Shown piece after piece: positions 47,956 through 57,738 of a stretch of DNA of 64,000 nt. Origin of the DNA: Akkermansia muciniphila (GTDB lineage Bacteria; Verrucomicrobiota; Verrucomicrobiia; Verrucomicrobiales; V1-33); assembly GCA_945861415.1 (NCBI GenBank), contig CAMAUV010000010.1, positions 28,126 through 92,125 on the forward strand. The letters are read 5' to 3'. The position numbers and the translations under genes were made by a program. The first letter of the stretch is position 1. Each line of letters starts with the position of its first letter. The notes beneath the pieces are model-generated. The model saw only the letters and a list, made by a program, of their open reading frames with translations, was not told the DNA's origin and ran no database searches.

Positions 47956-48981
47956 GTGGAAATCACGCTGGAGCAGCTTGCCGCCCTAACAGGGGGCGTC
48001 ATTCTCCGCGGTGATCCGCAGACGTTGCTCAAGGGCATCGCCGCGCTGCGCGAAGCGGGGCGAGAGGACCTCAGTTTTTTCGGAAACGAGCGCTACATCA
48101 ATGATCTGCGCCGGACCGGCGCTGCTGCGGTGCTGGTACCGGTAAATACTCCACTGGATGTCTGCGGCTCCGCACTTGTGGTCTGCGGGAATCCCTCGGC
48201 GGCCTTTGCGGAAGTGGTGAGGCGCTTCCGTACGCCTCCACGTCAATTCCGCCCGGGTATCCACCCTGCGGCCGTAGTGCATCCCTCGGTCAAGGCGGAC
48301 CCCGCCAAGGTCTGCATCGGACCCTGTGCCGTCATAGAGGCGGGCGTGGAGATCGGCGACGGCACCGAGATCGGCCCCGGGTGCGTGCTGGGGGAAAATG
48401 CGAAGATCGGGCGCGACTGCCTGTTCTTTTCCCGCGTCTCTATTTACCATGACTGTGTGCTCGGAGACCGGGTGCGCCTGCATTCCGGCGCGGTAATAGG
48501 CTCGGATGGGTTCGGCTACGAATTCATCGGCGGCCGGCATGAGAAGATCGATCAGGTGGGGATTGTCCAGATCGACAGCGATGTGGAAATCGGTTCCAAT
48601 ACAACGGTGGACCGCGCGCGCTTTGGCCGGACATGGATCGGGGAGGGCTGCAAAATCGACAATCAGGTGCAGATCGCTCACAATGTAGTCCTTGGGCGGC
48701 ATGTTATTGTGGTCGCGCAGGCGGGGATCGCTGGGAGCAGCCGGGTGGGGGATTACACGGTCATCGCCGCACAGGTGGGCATTGCCGGACACCTTGAGGT
48801 GGGACCACAAATCACCATCACGGCCAAAGCAGCGGTGACTCGGGACATTTCCTCCAAGGGAGTCTACGCCGGGCATCCAGTGCAGTTGATTCGGGATCAT
48901 CAACGACAGCAAGTGCTGGTGCGCAGACTACCGGAACTGGTGGAGCGTCTGAGGAAGGTTGAAGATCAGGGCAAATTCTGA
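47956..48981 (+). CDS. lpxD: UDP-3-O-acylglucosamine N-acyltransferase
   Basis: The 341-residue protein starts at a GTG ([14 protein letters not shown]). It has an N-terminal uridine-binding domain (ISAL-type sequence [23 protein letters not shown]) followed by a left-handed beta helix of hexapeptide repeats. The catalytic-region sequence is [28 protein letters not shown], with the conserved His in QIAHNV. LpxD adds the second 3-hydroxyacyl chain in lipid A synthesis in the cytoplasm. Linkage to skp supports the assignment. No good Shine-Dalgarno precedes the GTG, but no better start is available. Confidence 0.96.
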   Translation: MEITLEQLAALTGGVILRGDPQTLLKGIAALREAGREDLSFFGNERYINDLRRTGAAAVLVPVNTPLDVCGSALVVCGNPSAAFAEVVRRFRTPPRQFRPGIHPAAVVHPSVKADPAKVCIGPCAVIEAGVEIGDGTEIGPGCVLGENAKIGRDCLFFSRVSIYHDCVLGDRVRLHSGAVIGSDGFGYEFIGGRHEKIDQVGIVQIDSDVEIGSNTTVDRARFGRTWIGEGCKIDNQVQIAHNVVLGRHVIVVAQAGIAGSSRVGDYTVIAAQVGIAGHLEVGPQITITAKAAVTRDISSKGVYAGHPVQLIRDHQRQQVLVRRLPELVERLRKVEDQGKF

Positions 48982-49007
48982 TTTTTTGACGGGAGACAAA
49001 AAAAGAC

Positions 49008-49040
49008 TGGCGAAAGCGCTTATAATTTCTATAATTTAGT
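49008..49040 (+). promoter_or_regulatory. Possible promoter upstream of the CAP-domain gene
   Basis: Two TATAAT hexamers (49020-49025 area and 49029-49035) lie in an unusually AT-rich stretch 45-60 bases before the CAP-domain gene. A convincing -35 at 17-base spacing is not visible. The TTGACG at 48986 is too far away. Confidence 0.3.
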
Positions 49041-49078
49041 TTTTTCCAGAATTCACTCAATTGGTTTCCCAACAAAGG

Positions 49079-51220
49079 ATGAATCGACCAGTCATCTTAT
49101 TCGCATCTACACTCTGCATGGCGATTGCCAGCGAAGAGCCCGAAGTGGGCTTCGTTGAGCCCATTGTGCCGCCGCCCCCCCCCGCAGAGGAATCCAATCC
49201 CAAGGCCTTGCCCGGACCATCGCCGCGCACGGCTGTGTGGACTATTGGGTACCCAACTGGAGAGGAGCAGCTCTATCTCGAACTGATCAACCGGGCCCGG
49301 GACAACCCGACAAACGAAGGCATCCGACTGGCGGCGCTCACTGATCCAGCCATCCTCCAGGCATACGACCAGTATGGTGTGAACTTGGACATGATGAAGT
49401 CAGAGATGGCGGGCATTCCGCGCGCATGGCCGCTGGCGATGAACGCCAAGCTCCTTGCTTCGGCACGAGGTCACTCAAGCTGGATGTTAAACTCCGGTTT
49501 GCAGGAGCACGACCAGCCGGGCGGGAAAACTATCCAGCAGCGGGCACTTGATCAGGGCTACGTCCCGACCTTCATTGCTGAGAACATATACAACGCCTCT
49601 AAATCTACAGAATTCGGTCACGCCGGTTTCGAGGTGGATTGGGGACCAGGAGGCACCGGCGGTATGCAGCTTGAGCGGGCCCACCGGGCTATCATGCACG
49701 GAGCTTACCGGGAGGTGGGCATTGGTATTGTGGACGGCACTAATGGCGCGGGCGGGCCGCAGCTGGTGACGCAGGATTTTGCGGTTCCCGCAGGTCTCCC
49801 CACGCCTTTCCTCACGGGTGTGGCCTACTACGACTTCAACGGAAACAATTTCTACGATCCTGATGAAGGTCTTGGCGGACTCACAGTAACCGTCGAGGGT
49901 GCATCCTACCACGGCCTCACTGCGGGCTCCGGGGGTTATGCCCTCCCAGTCCCGGCCACTCCGTCGGGCGCTACTCCCATCACCCGGGCGGTGACCTTCT
50001 CCGGAAACGGATTTCTCCGCACCACCTACGCCCAGATCAAATCCATCTGGAGTGTGAAGGTTGATTATGTACCCCTTTATACTCCTCCTGCCCTCATCGG
50101 GCCTGCTATGCCGGTGATTTCCTTTCCGAACATCTACGTGCTCACGCCAGTGCCGGGGGCTAGTTCGCACCAGTGGCGTTACATGCGGCGTATTCCTGCC
50201 GCTACAGACGGGGCCAATGATACGTCTCGCATCACTTCATCGCTGAGTCCTGTGCTTTCCAGCGTCAAACAGGAAGGATCTTCCAGCTACCGCCTGCACC
50301 ATCTCAATGGCCAGGACGAATACGTTGTTTACAGCGCCCCGCGGGTCGCTGGCAGTGCACTTGGGCTACGCTATTACAGTCGGCTCGCGGCAGCGTTCAC
50401 GACGGATAGAGCCCTCGTCCAAGCCTCCACCGACAACGGCCATACATGGCTCACCCTCGAGACGCAATCCGGCACCGGAGATTCGGGCCAGGGAAGTTTC
50501 AGCCAGCGCACTGTCTCCCTTTCGGCCGTGGCCGGCCGGGATTTCCTGCTGCGATTCTATTATGCCATCACCGGCACTTCCTTCGCCATCGGCAGCGGCG
50601 CCGGATGGTTTATTGATTCCGTGAGTTTCACAGATGTGCTCGAGACTGAAGGCGCGGTCAGTTCCAGTGTGGCAGGGAACAATACGATCACCTTTGCTCC
50701 CCCGGCCACTGGCGAATGGCTGCTCGCCGCCCGGTCGGTCATCAACGGACGCACCCTTGCCTTTGGCCCCAACCTAACGGTGAGCGCAGTGGCGCCGCCG
50801 CCGCTGCTTGCTTTTTCAACCTGGGCCTCGGAGCAGGAAACTGCTGCCGGTGTCCCCGCTGGCACCATCTCCGAAAATGGCGCCGCCGATTACAACAAAG
50901 ACGGCGTGGCCAATTTGGTCGCCTATGCCCTTGGGCTCAGCGCCACGCAATATGAAGGCCACCACTTACCCCAGCCGGTCAGACAGGGTGGCAATCTGGT
51001 GCTGGATTATGCCCGGGAAGGATCAAGGTCAGGCGTCACGGTCGCTCCCGAAATTTCCTCCGACCTCCACACATGGTATTCGCTGGGACAGGCCGATGCG
51101 CCTGCCGGGTTCAACGATACCCTCGCCAGCACCACCGGTACCCGTCAGTCCCGTCGCGCCCAATTGCCTATCGATCCCTCGAAGCCTTGGTCGCTGAGGC
51201 TCAGAGTCACCCGTCCGTGA
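49079..51220 (+). CDS. Secreted CAP (SCP/PR1)-domain protein
   Basis: The 713-residue product has a short signal peptide (MNRPVILFASTLCMAIASEE), a proline run, and a CAP domain at about 65-240. Signatures are EEQLYLELINRARDNP, NAKLLASARGHSSWML with the first His, FIAENIY, and HRAIMHGAYREVGIGIV with the second. A carbohydrate-binding-like or prealbumin-like segment follows (GVAYYDFNGNNFYDPDEGLGG), then beta-sandwich repeats. The C-terminal region ADYNKDGVANLVAYALGLSA matches a segment common in verrucomicrobial secreted proteins. CAP domains are often Ca2+-dependent or lipid-binding; activity here is unknown. A TTG at 49061 is an alternative start. It stands alone. Confidence 0.85.
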   Translation: MNRPVILFASTLCMAIASEEPEVGFVEPIVPPPPPAEESNPKALPGPSPRTAVWTIGYPTGEEQLYLELINRARDNPTNEGIRLAALTDPAILQAYDQYGVNLDMMKSEMAGIPRAWPLAMNAKLLASARGHSSWMLNSGLQEHDQPGGKTIQQRALDQGYVPTFIAENIYNASKSTEFGHAGFEVDWGPGGTGGMQLERAHRAIMHGAYREVGIGIVDGTNGAGGPQLVTQDFAVPAGLPTPFLTGVAYYDFNGNNFYDPDEGLGGLTVTVEGASYHGLTAGSGGYALPVPATPSGATPITRAVTFSGNGFLRTTYAQIKSIWSVKVDYVPLYTPPALIGPAMPVISFPNIYVLTPVPGASSHQWRYMRRIPAATDGANDTSRITSSLSPVLSSVKQEGSSSYRLHHLNGQDEYVVYSAPRVAGSALGLRYYSRLAAAFTTDRALVQASTDNGHTWLTLETQSGTGDSGQGSFSQRTVSLSAVAGRDFLLRFYYAITGTSFAIGSGAGWFIDSVSFTDVLETEGAVSSSVAGNNTITFAPPATGEWLLAARSVINGRTLAFGPNLTVSAVAPPPLLAFSTWASEQETAAGVPAGTISENGAADYNKDGVANLVAYALGLSATQYEGHHLPQPVRQGGNLVLDYAREGSRSGVTVAPEISSDLHTWYSLGQADAPAGFNDTLASTTGTRQSRRAQLPIDPSKPWSLRLRVTRP

Positions 51221-51310
51221 GGGTTACAACAATTCGCATCCGGAGTCAGGAAAGATGTTGCGTTCCTTACGGCTCTTGGGAAACTCCGTCTGGCCCTACC
51301 CGTCCCTATC

Positions 51311-52327
51311 ATGTCTGTCACTCCCTCCTCCGCCCTGCCTACCGATGACGTCGCCGCGATCGATCAACTACGCGGCACCTATGCCAAACTGGCAGCAGAG
51401 CTAAGCAAAGTCATCGTTGGCCAGAATCAAGTCATCGAGCAGCTGTGCATCTGTCTCTTCGCCCGCGGCCATGCGCTGCTCATGGGCGTGCCCGGTCTTG
51501 CCAAGACACTGCTCATTTCCAAACTCGCGGAGACCATGTCCTTGAGTTTCAGCCGCATTCAGTTCACCCCGGACCTCATGCCTATGGACATCACGGGCAC
51601 CGACATCCTCCAAGAACTGCCGGGCGGGAAGCGCCAGTTCGAATTCGCCAAAGGCCCCGTCTTCGCGAGCATCGTGCTCGCCGACGAAATCAACCGCGCC
51701 CCCGCCAAAACCCAAGCCGCCATGCTCGAGGCCATGCAGGAACACCGGGTCACAGTTGCTGGCCGCACCTACACGCTCGATGCCCCGTTCTTCGTGCTCG
51801 CCACTCAGAACCCCATTGAGCAAGAAGGCACTTACCCGCTGCCGGAAGCACAGCTCGACCGCTTCATGTTCATGATCGGGGTGGACTACCCGAGCCGCGA
51901 TGAGGAAATCGCCATCGCCCGCAGCACCACCGGCATGAAATTGGCCACGCTGGAGCACGTCCTAGATGGCAGTAAAGTGCTGGCCTATCAGGACCTCGTG
52001 CGCCGCGTGCCCGTGCCGGACCACATCTACTCCTACGCCGTCGATCTCGTGCGCAAGACCCGCCCTGCCAGCACAGATGCCCCGGACTGGCTCAAACCCC
52101 TCGTCGGCTGGGGCGCCGGTCCCCGCGCCGTGCAATACCTTATCCTCGGAGCCAAAGCCCGTGCTGCCCTCTACGGCAGTTACATGGTGCGCATGGAAGA
52201 CGTTACCGCCGTTGCGGAGCCTGTGCTGCGCCACCGCCTCATGACCACCTTCACCGCCCAAAGCGAAGGCGTGGACAGCATCGCCGTTACCCGGCGACTC
52301 ATGGATGACTTGCGTAAGGCAGGCTGA
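51311..52327 (+). CDS. MoxR-family AAA+ ATPase
   Basis: The 338-residue protein has the MoxR pattern: KVIVGQNQVIEQL, Walker A GVPGLAKTLLISKLAE, FTPDLMPMDITGTDIL, Walker B VFASIVLADEINRAPAKTQAAMLEAMQE, sensor 1 FVLATQNPIEQEGTYPLPEAQLDRFMF, and a helical lid. MoxR proteins act as chaperones that mature VWA-domain complexes and are normally followed by DUF58 and VWA genes. Here the next gene is on the other strand and no partner is present. The BatE-like gene at the left edge of the window is a possible distant partner. Confidence 0.93.
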   Translation: MSVTPSSALPTDDVAAIDQLRGTYAKLAAELSKVIVGQNQVIEQLCICLFARGHALLMGVPGLAKTLLISKLAETMSLSFSRIQFTPDLMPMDITGTDILQELPGGKRQFEFAKGPVFASIVLADEINRAPAKTQAAMLEAMQEHRVTVAGRTYTLDAPFFVLATQNPIEQEGTYPLPEAQLDRFMFMIGVDYPSRDEEIAIARSTTGMKLATLEHVLDGSKVLAYQDLVRRVPVPDHIYSYAVDLVRKTRPASTDAPDWLKPLVGWGAGPRAVQYLILGAKARAALYGSYMVRMEDVTAVAEPVLRHRLMTTFTAQSEGVDSIAVTRRLMDDLRKAG

Positions 52328-52331
52328 GCTT

Positions 52332-52874
52332 TTACCCCCCTTGGAGCACCTCCAGCGCCCGTAGCACAATCCCCTCCACTGGCCAAAGACGGCCCGTGCC
52401 TTCATATCCGCAGGCTAGCATGCCCTCGTCCGGACCGACGAAGCAGTGCCCCCACGACCGCAGGGTCTCCACATTTCGTACGGTGGCCGGATGGCTCCAC
52501 ATTTTCCCATTCATCGCAGGCGCATGAAGAATGGGGGCGCGAGTCGCTAGCGAGATCGCAGTGAGCGCATCGTCAGCAAATCCGGCGGCCAGTTTAGCGA
52601 ATACATTGGCCGTTGCCGGCGCGATGAGCATTAAATCAGCGGAATCCGCCAACTGGATGTGGCCCGGTCGCCAACTTTGCTTTTCGTCATAAAGGCTGGT
52701 GACTACCGGATTTTTGGTAAGTACCTGCAGGGTTAGCGGTGTGATGAACTCCAGGGCATCCGCAGTCATCACCGCCGTGACCTTGCAGCCATGCTTGGTC
52801 AGTTGGCTCGCGATATCGGCGGCCTTATACGCGGCGATGCTTCCGGTAATGCCAAGGATGATGTGCTTGTTCAT
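52332..52874 (-). CDS. coaC: Phosphopantothenoylcysteine decarboxylase-like flavoprotein
   Basis: The ATG at 52874 gives a 180-residue HFCD flavoprotein: [19 protein letters not shown], the catalytic-His region [36 protein letters not shown], the APAMNGKMW motif (PxMNxxMW) and [14 protein letters not shown], the Cys loop that protonates the product. This is the CoaC half of CoaBC. The synthetase half is not fused and is not nearby, so CoaB must be elsewhere, or this is a Dfp-like peptide decarboxylase (LanD/EpiD). The 63-residue N-terminal extension in the track overlaps the neighbour and is not real. Confidence 0.9.
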   Translation of the reverse strand: MNKHIILGITGSIAAYKAADIASQLTKHGCKVTAVMTADALEFITPLTLQVLTKNPVVTSLYDEKQSWRPGHIQLADSADLMLIAPATANVFAKLAAGFADDALTAISLATRAPILHAPAMNGKMWSHPATVRNVETLRSWGHCFVGPDEGMLACGYEGTGRLWPVEGIVLRALEVLQGG

Positions 52875-52960
52875 AGGTGCGCTCTTGCGGGAGCAAGCCG
52901 CAGGCTGCCACGTTGGCAAGGAGAGTGTTGGTCGGAAGCGAAGGCCCCGGGGCTCCGGGT

Positions 52961-53377
52961 TCAGCCCACCCCCAGAGCCAAAAGGGCGATCATCAGTGCC
53001 AGCACGGCCACACCTAGGGCCACCGCCAAACCGGGGCTGGCTCCCAGCAATCCGGCCGCACACAACACCGCCCCGATAGCGCCCAGTCTCCTAGAATGTC
53101 CCAGAATAAGGCCGATGACACCAAGCAGCATTCCAACGAAAGCGGCCAGAATAGTGGCTGCCCGGAGCGAACCAAACCATTCCGGCACTCCCTCAGGGGC
53201 ACGCAGGGTAATGTCGGCAAAGAATCCCCCGCCGTAAAGTTCCGGCCCGTTGTTGGTCAGTTTCCACCAGAGCAGAGGCAGGGACATCAGCACGCACAGC
53301 GTGCCAACTAGGCATGACAGCGCTAAAAGTCCGGGGCGTTTTACTTCAGCTTCCGGGAGTGGAGGGTGCGTACTCAT
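52961..53377 (-). CDS. Small membrane protein of unknown function
   Basis: The 138-residue product from MSTHPPLPEAEVKRPGLLALS has four hydrophobic segments (LLALSCLVGTLCVLMSLPLLWW, RAATILAAFVGMLLGVIGLILG, RLGAIGAVLCAAGLLGA, LAVALGVAVLALMIALLALGVG), with a soluble loop containing LYGGGFFADITLRAPEG between the first two. No known domain is recognised. It lies 86 bases upstream of coaC on the same strand and divergent from the large permease gene. The longer track ORF has an unrelated N-terminus. Confidence 0.65.
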   Translation of the reverse strand: MSTHPPLPEAEVKRPGLLALSCLVGTLCVLMSLPLLWWKLTNNGPELYGGGFFADITLRAPEGVPEWFGSLRAATILAAFVGMLLGVIGLILGHSRRLGAIGAVLCAAGLLGASPGLAVALGVAVLALMIALLALGVG

Positions 53378-53528
53378 CCTCAAGACTGCCCCAACATGGC
53401 CGTGCTTGCAAGCGATCCGGCACCACCATAGCGGCATGAAAGCATGATCGTGCGAACGAACAGTTGCCACGGTGAGAGCAGAGACCGCGCGCGTTGACTT
53501 CCGCGCCGGAGGACACCAGGTTGCGAGT

Positions 53529-56500
53529 ATGACGCGCTCTTCCATTACCCTTCGCAGCCTCGCGCATTACTGGCGCTGGCATTTAGGTCTTTTCATGGGC
53601 GTGCTGCTCACGGCGGCGGTCATCAGCGGATCGTTGATCACCGGGGACTCGGTACGCGCAACGCTGGCGCGGCAGGCGGAGTTGCGGTTGGGGAAAATCG
53701 CTGCGGTTGCCGCTGCTGCAGACGGTTTTTTTACGGAGGCGCTGGCAGAGAGAGTGCGGGCGAAGCTTCCGCTCGGCGCGGCGGTGGAGCCGGTACTTTA
53801 TCTTCAGGGTAGTGCCTCTGAAAGCGGCGCGAAGGCCCGCGCCAGTGGCGTGAACATTTACGGAGTAAGCCAGCGCTTCTTTGACTTTTCTCTTCCGCCT
53901 CCGGCCCCTCCACATGGCCAAGAATGGGAAGCACCGCCACCGCGGCCGCTCACCGCAGCGACTGGCGGGGATGGTGGGCTCTATATTAATCGGGCACTGG
54001 CGGCGGCCCTCGGAGCAAGAGCGGGAACGGAATTGCTCCTGCGGTTTGAAAAGCCGGGCTTCATTTCCCGGGACGCCCCGCTCTCCGGTGAATCGGACCA
54101 GACGGTGACGCAACGCATCGCGGTGAAGCGCATCGTGAGGGATGAAGAGATGGGCACTTTCAGTCTGGGTTCAGGGCAGGGGCCCGCCCTGAATGCATGG
54201 GTGAGCTTGCCGGTGCTTCAGGAGTGGTCCGGCATGAGCGAACGCGCGAACCTGCTGCTGTCGGATCACTCGGACGGGGCCGGACTGGAAAAGGCGCTTG
54301 ATGAATCGCTGACCATTGAGGACGCGGGTCTCACGCTCGTCGGCGAAGGTGAACGCCACGTGCTCGGCACCAGCCGGATTTTTCTCGCTGATGAAATCGT
54401 GGCGAAGGTGCGGCAGATCTTTCCTAAGGCGGAAGGTGTTCTGACTTATTTGGTGAATGAAATCCACGCGAACGGCAAGCTTACGCCCTACAGCTTCGCG
54501 ACCGCGGCGGAGAGTGCGGTTCCTGTTAATAATACGCCGTTGAAGCTGGCTTCACCCAATTGGATTAAAGTGAGCCAGTGGCTCGCCGATGATCTGGAAT
54601 TGAAGGAAGGCGACAAAGTGAAGATCAAATTTTTCCGCGTGACCCGCGCGCGGAACCTCAAAGAAGAGGAGGCGGAGCTGCAGGTTCAGGGTATTCTCCC
54701 GATGACTGATCCCATCGTGCGCAGCGACTGGACGCCGCGGTTTCCGGGCATCATGGAGGCGAAAGACTGCCGCGACTGGAAACCGGGATTTGATATCAAG
54801 CAGGACATCATGCGCGCGAAGGACAACGACTACTGGCAAGAGTATAAAGGCACGCCTAAGCTATGGCTGGATTTGAACTTTGGTCGGGAACTGTGGGGCA
54901 ACCGGTTCGGTTCGCTCACGTCGTTTCTCATTCCCGCCGCGGGCGGCACGGAGGAAATGAGCGCAAAACTCGCGGCGGCGCTGACACCGGCGGAGGCGGG
55001 TCTCGCAGTGGTTAGCGTGAAGGAGTCGGCGGCAAAGGCGGTAAGAGAGAGTATGGATTTTGGGATGCTCTTCGCGTCCATGAGCAGTTTTCTCATCGCG
55101 GCGGCGCTGTTGCTGGCGGCGCTGTTGTTTGTGTTTGGCATTGAGCAGCGCGCGAGGCAGTGCGGCGTGCTGCGGGCGACGGGCTGGACGGGTAAACAAG
55201 TGCGCGGGCTTTTTCTGCGCGAGGCTTTTGCCATCGCGGTGCCTGCTGCCGCGCTGGGGTCGCTGGCCGGGCTGCTCTATGCACAGTGGACACTTGGGAA
55301 ACTGGAGCGGGACTGGGCAGACGCGGCGCTGGGGATGCGTTTCTATTTTACACTGCGGCCGTTGTCGCTGGCCATTGCGGCGGCGGTGACGCTAGTGCTA
55401 GCGGCGGGTGTGGTCTGGTGGGCAGCGCGGCGGCTGCTCAAAGCGCAGCCGCGGGAATTGCTGGCAGGGAGTTTAGGAGCAGGGTCTATAGTGCGGACAG
55501 GGCCTATACGCCGTATTCTGCACCGCGTGCCCACTGGCTGCACCGCAGTGCTGGCCGCCGGGATGCTGGCGTTTACTCCCAAAGCTCCGCAGCACATTGC
55601 GCCCATGCTGTTCTTTGGCGCGGCGTTTCTGCTGCTGGTGGACGGGCTGCGGGTTCTGAACTGGAGTCTCAGAAAAATGGAGGCCGGCGGCCAGGATGCC
55701 CATGCTACGATTTGGTCGCTGGGCGTGCGCAGCACCACGCGGAGGCGCGGGCGTAGTTTGGCGCTGGCTGGGCTTCTGGCGCTGGGCATCTTCATGGTCA
55801 CGGCGCTCAATGCGTTCCGTCAGGATGCGCGGCTGTCGGAAAACACGCGTGCCAGCGGCGCGGGCGGTTTTGCCTTCGTTGGCGAGAGCACGCTGCCTGT
55901 TTACGAAGACCTCAACTCCCCGGCGGGGCAGAGGACGTTCGACTTCGAGCCGGAGGAACTGACGGGCGTGAAATTCGTGCCTTTCCGTGTGCGCGATGGC
56001 GAAGAGGCTTCGTGCTTGAATCTGAACCGCGCACAGACGCCCCGGGTGATGGGGCTGAATGCGGCGGCCATTCCGGAAGACGCCTTCTCATTCGCCAGCG
56101 CAGTGGACTCGAAGGCCCGCTGGATGGCGCTGGAAGGTAAGGCGGAGGAAGGCATCCCGGCCATCATGGATCAATACTCGGCCATGTTTGCGCTTGGGAA
56201 AAATCAGGGCGACATCATCACAGTGCCCGATGGTAACGGAGCGTCGGTGAAGCTGAAAATCGTGGCACTGCTTGCGGGTTCGGTGCTCCAAGGTAATGTG
56301 GTCATTGGTGAGGAGCACTTTGTGAAACTTTACCCGGATACAAAGGGCTACCGGTATTTCCTCGTGGATGTGCCGGCGGGAAAAGAGGAGGCGTTCCGAA
56401 AGACTGCGGTGCAGCAGTTGGGCACGCGAGACTTTGCGCTCACTCCGGCGGTTGACCGATTAGCCCAGTTTCAGGCCGTTCAGAATACCTACCTCACGAT

Positions 56501-56870
56501 CTTCAGCACGCTGGGGGGGCTCGCGCTACTGCTTTCCACCGTGGGGCTCGGCGTGCTGGTGGCGCGTAATGTGATGGAGCGGCGCGCCGAGTTTGCGGTG
56601 CTGAGCGCATGTGGTTTCATGCCGCGGCAGCTCCGGCTCATGGTGCTGGCGGAGCACTGGTTCCTGTTCTTTGCGGCCATCGTGCTCGGCGCAGGCACCG
56701 CGCTGCTCGCTGTGTGGCCCAACCTAAAACTTGCCGGTGCCGGCGGAATGCCCGTCGGCACGCTCGTGCTCATTTTGACCGGACTGCTCGCCGGCGGGCT
56801 AGTCTTCTGCTGGCTCGCGGCGCGGCTGTCGATCACGCGGCACATTACCTCTGCGCTGCGGTATGAGTAG
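53529..56870 (+). CDS. Very large FtsX-type ABC transporter permease
   Basis: The 1113-residue protein begins MTRSSITLRSLAHYWRWHLG and contains one early membrane helix, a large periplasmic part (about 60-520), then two FtsX-like permease cores. The first is FGMLFASMSSFLIAAALLLAALLFVFGIEQRARQCGVLRATGW; the second, near the C-terminus, is LTIFSTLGGLALLLSTVGLGVLVARNVMERRAEFAVLSACGF. The patterns xxxRxxExxxLxAxG after each helix are the FtsX/MacB signature. Such proteins usually partner a LolD/MacB-type ATPase for lipoprotein or effector release, but none is encoded next to it. The first 19 residues of the track ORF were dropped because they lie before the conserved start. Confidence 0.85.
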   Translation: MTRSSITLRSLAHYWRWHLGLFMGVLLTAAVISGSLITGDSVRATLARQAELRLGKIAAVAAAADGFFTEALAERVRAKLPLGAAVEPVLYLQGSASESGAKARASGVNIYGVSQRFFDFSLPPPAPPHGQEWEAPPPRPLTAATGGDGGLYINRALAAALGARAGTELLLRFEKPGFISRDAPLSGESDQTVTQRIAVKRIVRDEEMGTFSLGSGQGPALNAWVSLPVLQEWSGMSERANLLLSDHSDGAGLEKALDESLTIEDAGLTLVGEGERHVLGTSRIFLADEIVAKVRQIFPKAEGVLTYLVNEIHANGKLTPYSFATAAESAVPVNNTPLKLASPNWIKVSQWLADDLELKEGDKVKIKFFRVTRARNLKEEEAELQVQGILPMTDPIVRSDWTPRFPGIMEAKDCRDWKPGFDIKQDIMRAKDNDYWQEYKGTPKLWLDLNFGRELWGNRFGSLTSFLIPAAGGTEEMSAKLAAALTPAEAGLAVVSVKESAAKAVRESMDFGMLFASMSSFLIAAALLLAALLFVFGIEQRARQCGVLRATGWTGKQVRGLFLREAFAIAVPAAALGSLAGLLYAQWTLGKLERDWADAALGMRFYFTLRPLSLAIAAAVTLVLAAGVVWWAARRLLKAQPRELLAGSLGAGSIVRTGPIRRILHRVPTGCTAVLAAGMLAFTPKAPQHIAPMLFFGAAFLLLVDGLRVLNWSLRKMEAGGQDAHATIWSLGVRSTTRRRGRSLALAGLLALGIFMVTALNAFRQDARLSENTRASGAGGFAFVGESTLPVYEDLNSPAGQRTFDFEPEELTGVKFVPFRVRDGEEASCLNLNRAQTPRVMGLNAAAIPEDAFSFASAVDSKARWMALEGKAEEGIPAIMDQYSAMFALGKNQGDIITVPDGNGASVKLKIVALLAGSVLQGNVVIGEEHFVKLYPDTKGYRYFLVDVPAGKEEAFRKTAVQQLGTRDFALTPAVDRLAQFQAVQNTYLTIFSTLGGLALLLSTVGLGVLVARNVMERRAEFAVLSACGFMPRQLRLMVLAEHWFLFFAAIVLGAGTALLAVWPNLKLAGAGGMPVGTLVLILTGLLAGGLVFCWLAARLSITRHITSALRYE

Positions 56871-56934
56871 AGCGGAAAGTCATAAATTTACGCCACTCGC
56901 CGCCGAAGGAGGGATTTGTGGGGGAGGTAGAGGC

Positions 56935-57735
56935 CTAACTGTGGGACCTTGTTCTTTTGCGCCGTAGTGGCATCAACACGGCTATGCCCACGGTTGCGCA
57001 AAGGCTTAGGTCGAAGCCGTTTGCGTCCCCGTGTCGTGCATACTCGACAGGGCGACGCAGGGGTTCTCTGCCAGCGGGGGTGAAATAGAGGTCGCTTGGT
57101 GCGGTGCCGTATTTCCAGTCGTCTTCAAATTCGGTGAGCCACCAGTTCTGAGGTCCAGTGGAGGAGGGGAGTCTGAGCTTTTGAAGAAGGGCGCTTTTCT
57201 GGTCGGCTTGCAGGGGGCCGCTCCAGACGGGTTTGCCGCTCCATGCATGGCCCGCACCGAGGGTTCCGGCGTAGCGGGTTTCGCCGATGAAATAGATGCG
57301 GAGAAGGCGATCCTCGACGTTCAGCTTCCGGGCGTCCTTGCGGGAGTCCGGTTCGCGATAGGGGAAGAGGGGACGGTTGGTCTTGGATGAAATACGCAAG
57401 GCGTCGGCGAGGATGGGTTTGTCCGGAGTGTTTTTATCCGCCGCCACTTTCATGGCGGTGATATACCAGCGTTGATCCAGGTAGGGCTCAGCCCACGTGG
57501 TAACCTCCGGAGACAAATGATACCCGCGGGCCTGCAGCCATGCGGAGAGCTCGGTGCCCGAGTCCGATGCCAGCACCACGGCGTGGAAACCAGCTACGGT
57601 CTTTTCCTCAACCATATGCACCCAATTCGCACTCTTCGACACAGGGATGGCAGCGCTGCAGCCAATGCTAAAAGATCGGCGGGAAACCATCGGCGCTGTG
57701 ATCTGCGCAAGGTAGGGGAAGGCCTCGCTGCCCGC
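56935..57735 (-). pseudogene. DUF2330-like protein, 3' part after amber codon
   Basis: The frame continues in phase from the 57739 stop: EAGSEAFPYLAQITAPMVSR, LQARGYHLSPEVTTWAEPYLDQRWYITAMKV, LFPYREPD, LRIYFIGETRYAG and so on to a C-terminal membrane anchor and RKRTRSHS. Such sequence is typical of DUF2330 periplasmic proteins, in which a long beta-rich domain follows a CC...PVVNADQ start. Translation could begin at MVSRRSF (57690), but the signal peptide would be lost, so a functional product is unlikely without suppression of the TAG. Confidence 0.7.
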
Positions 57736-57738
57736 TTC

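Noticed and set aside
48986-49025. TTGACG and TATAAT as a standard promoter
   Set aside because: The spacing is about 29 bases, too long for a sigma-70 pair; only the -10-like element is kept at low confidence.
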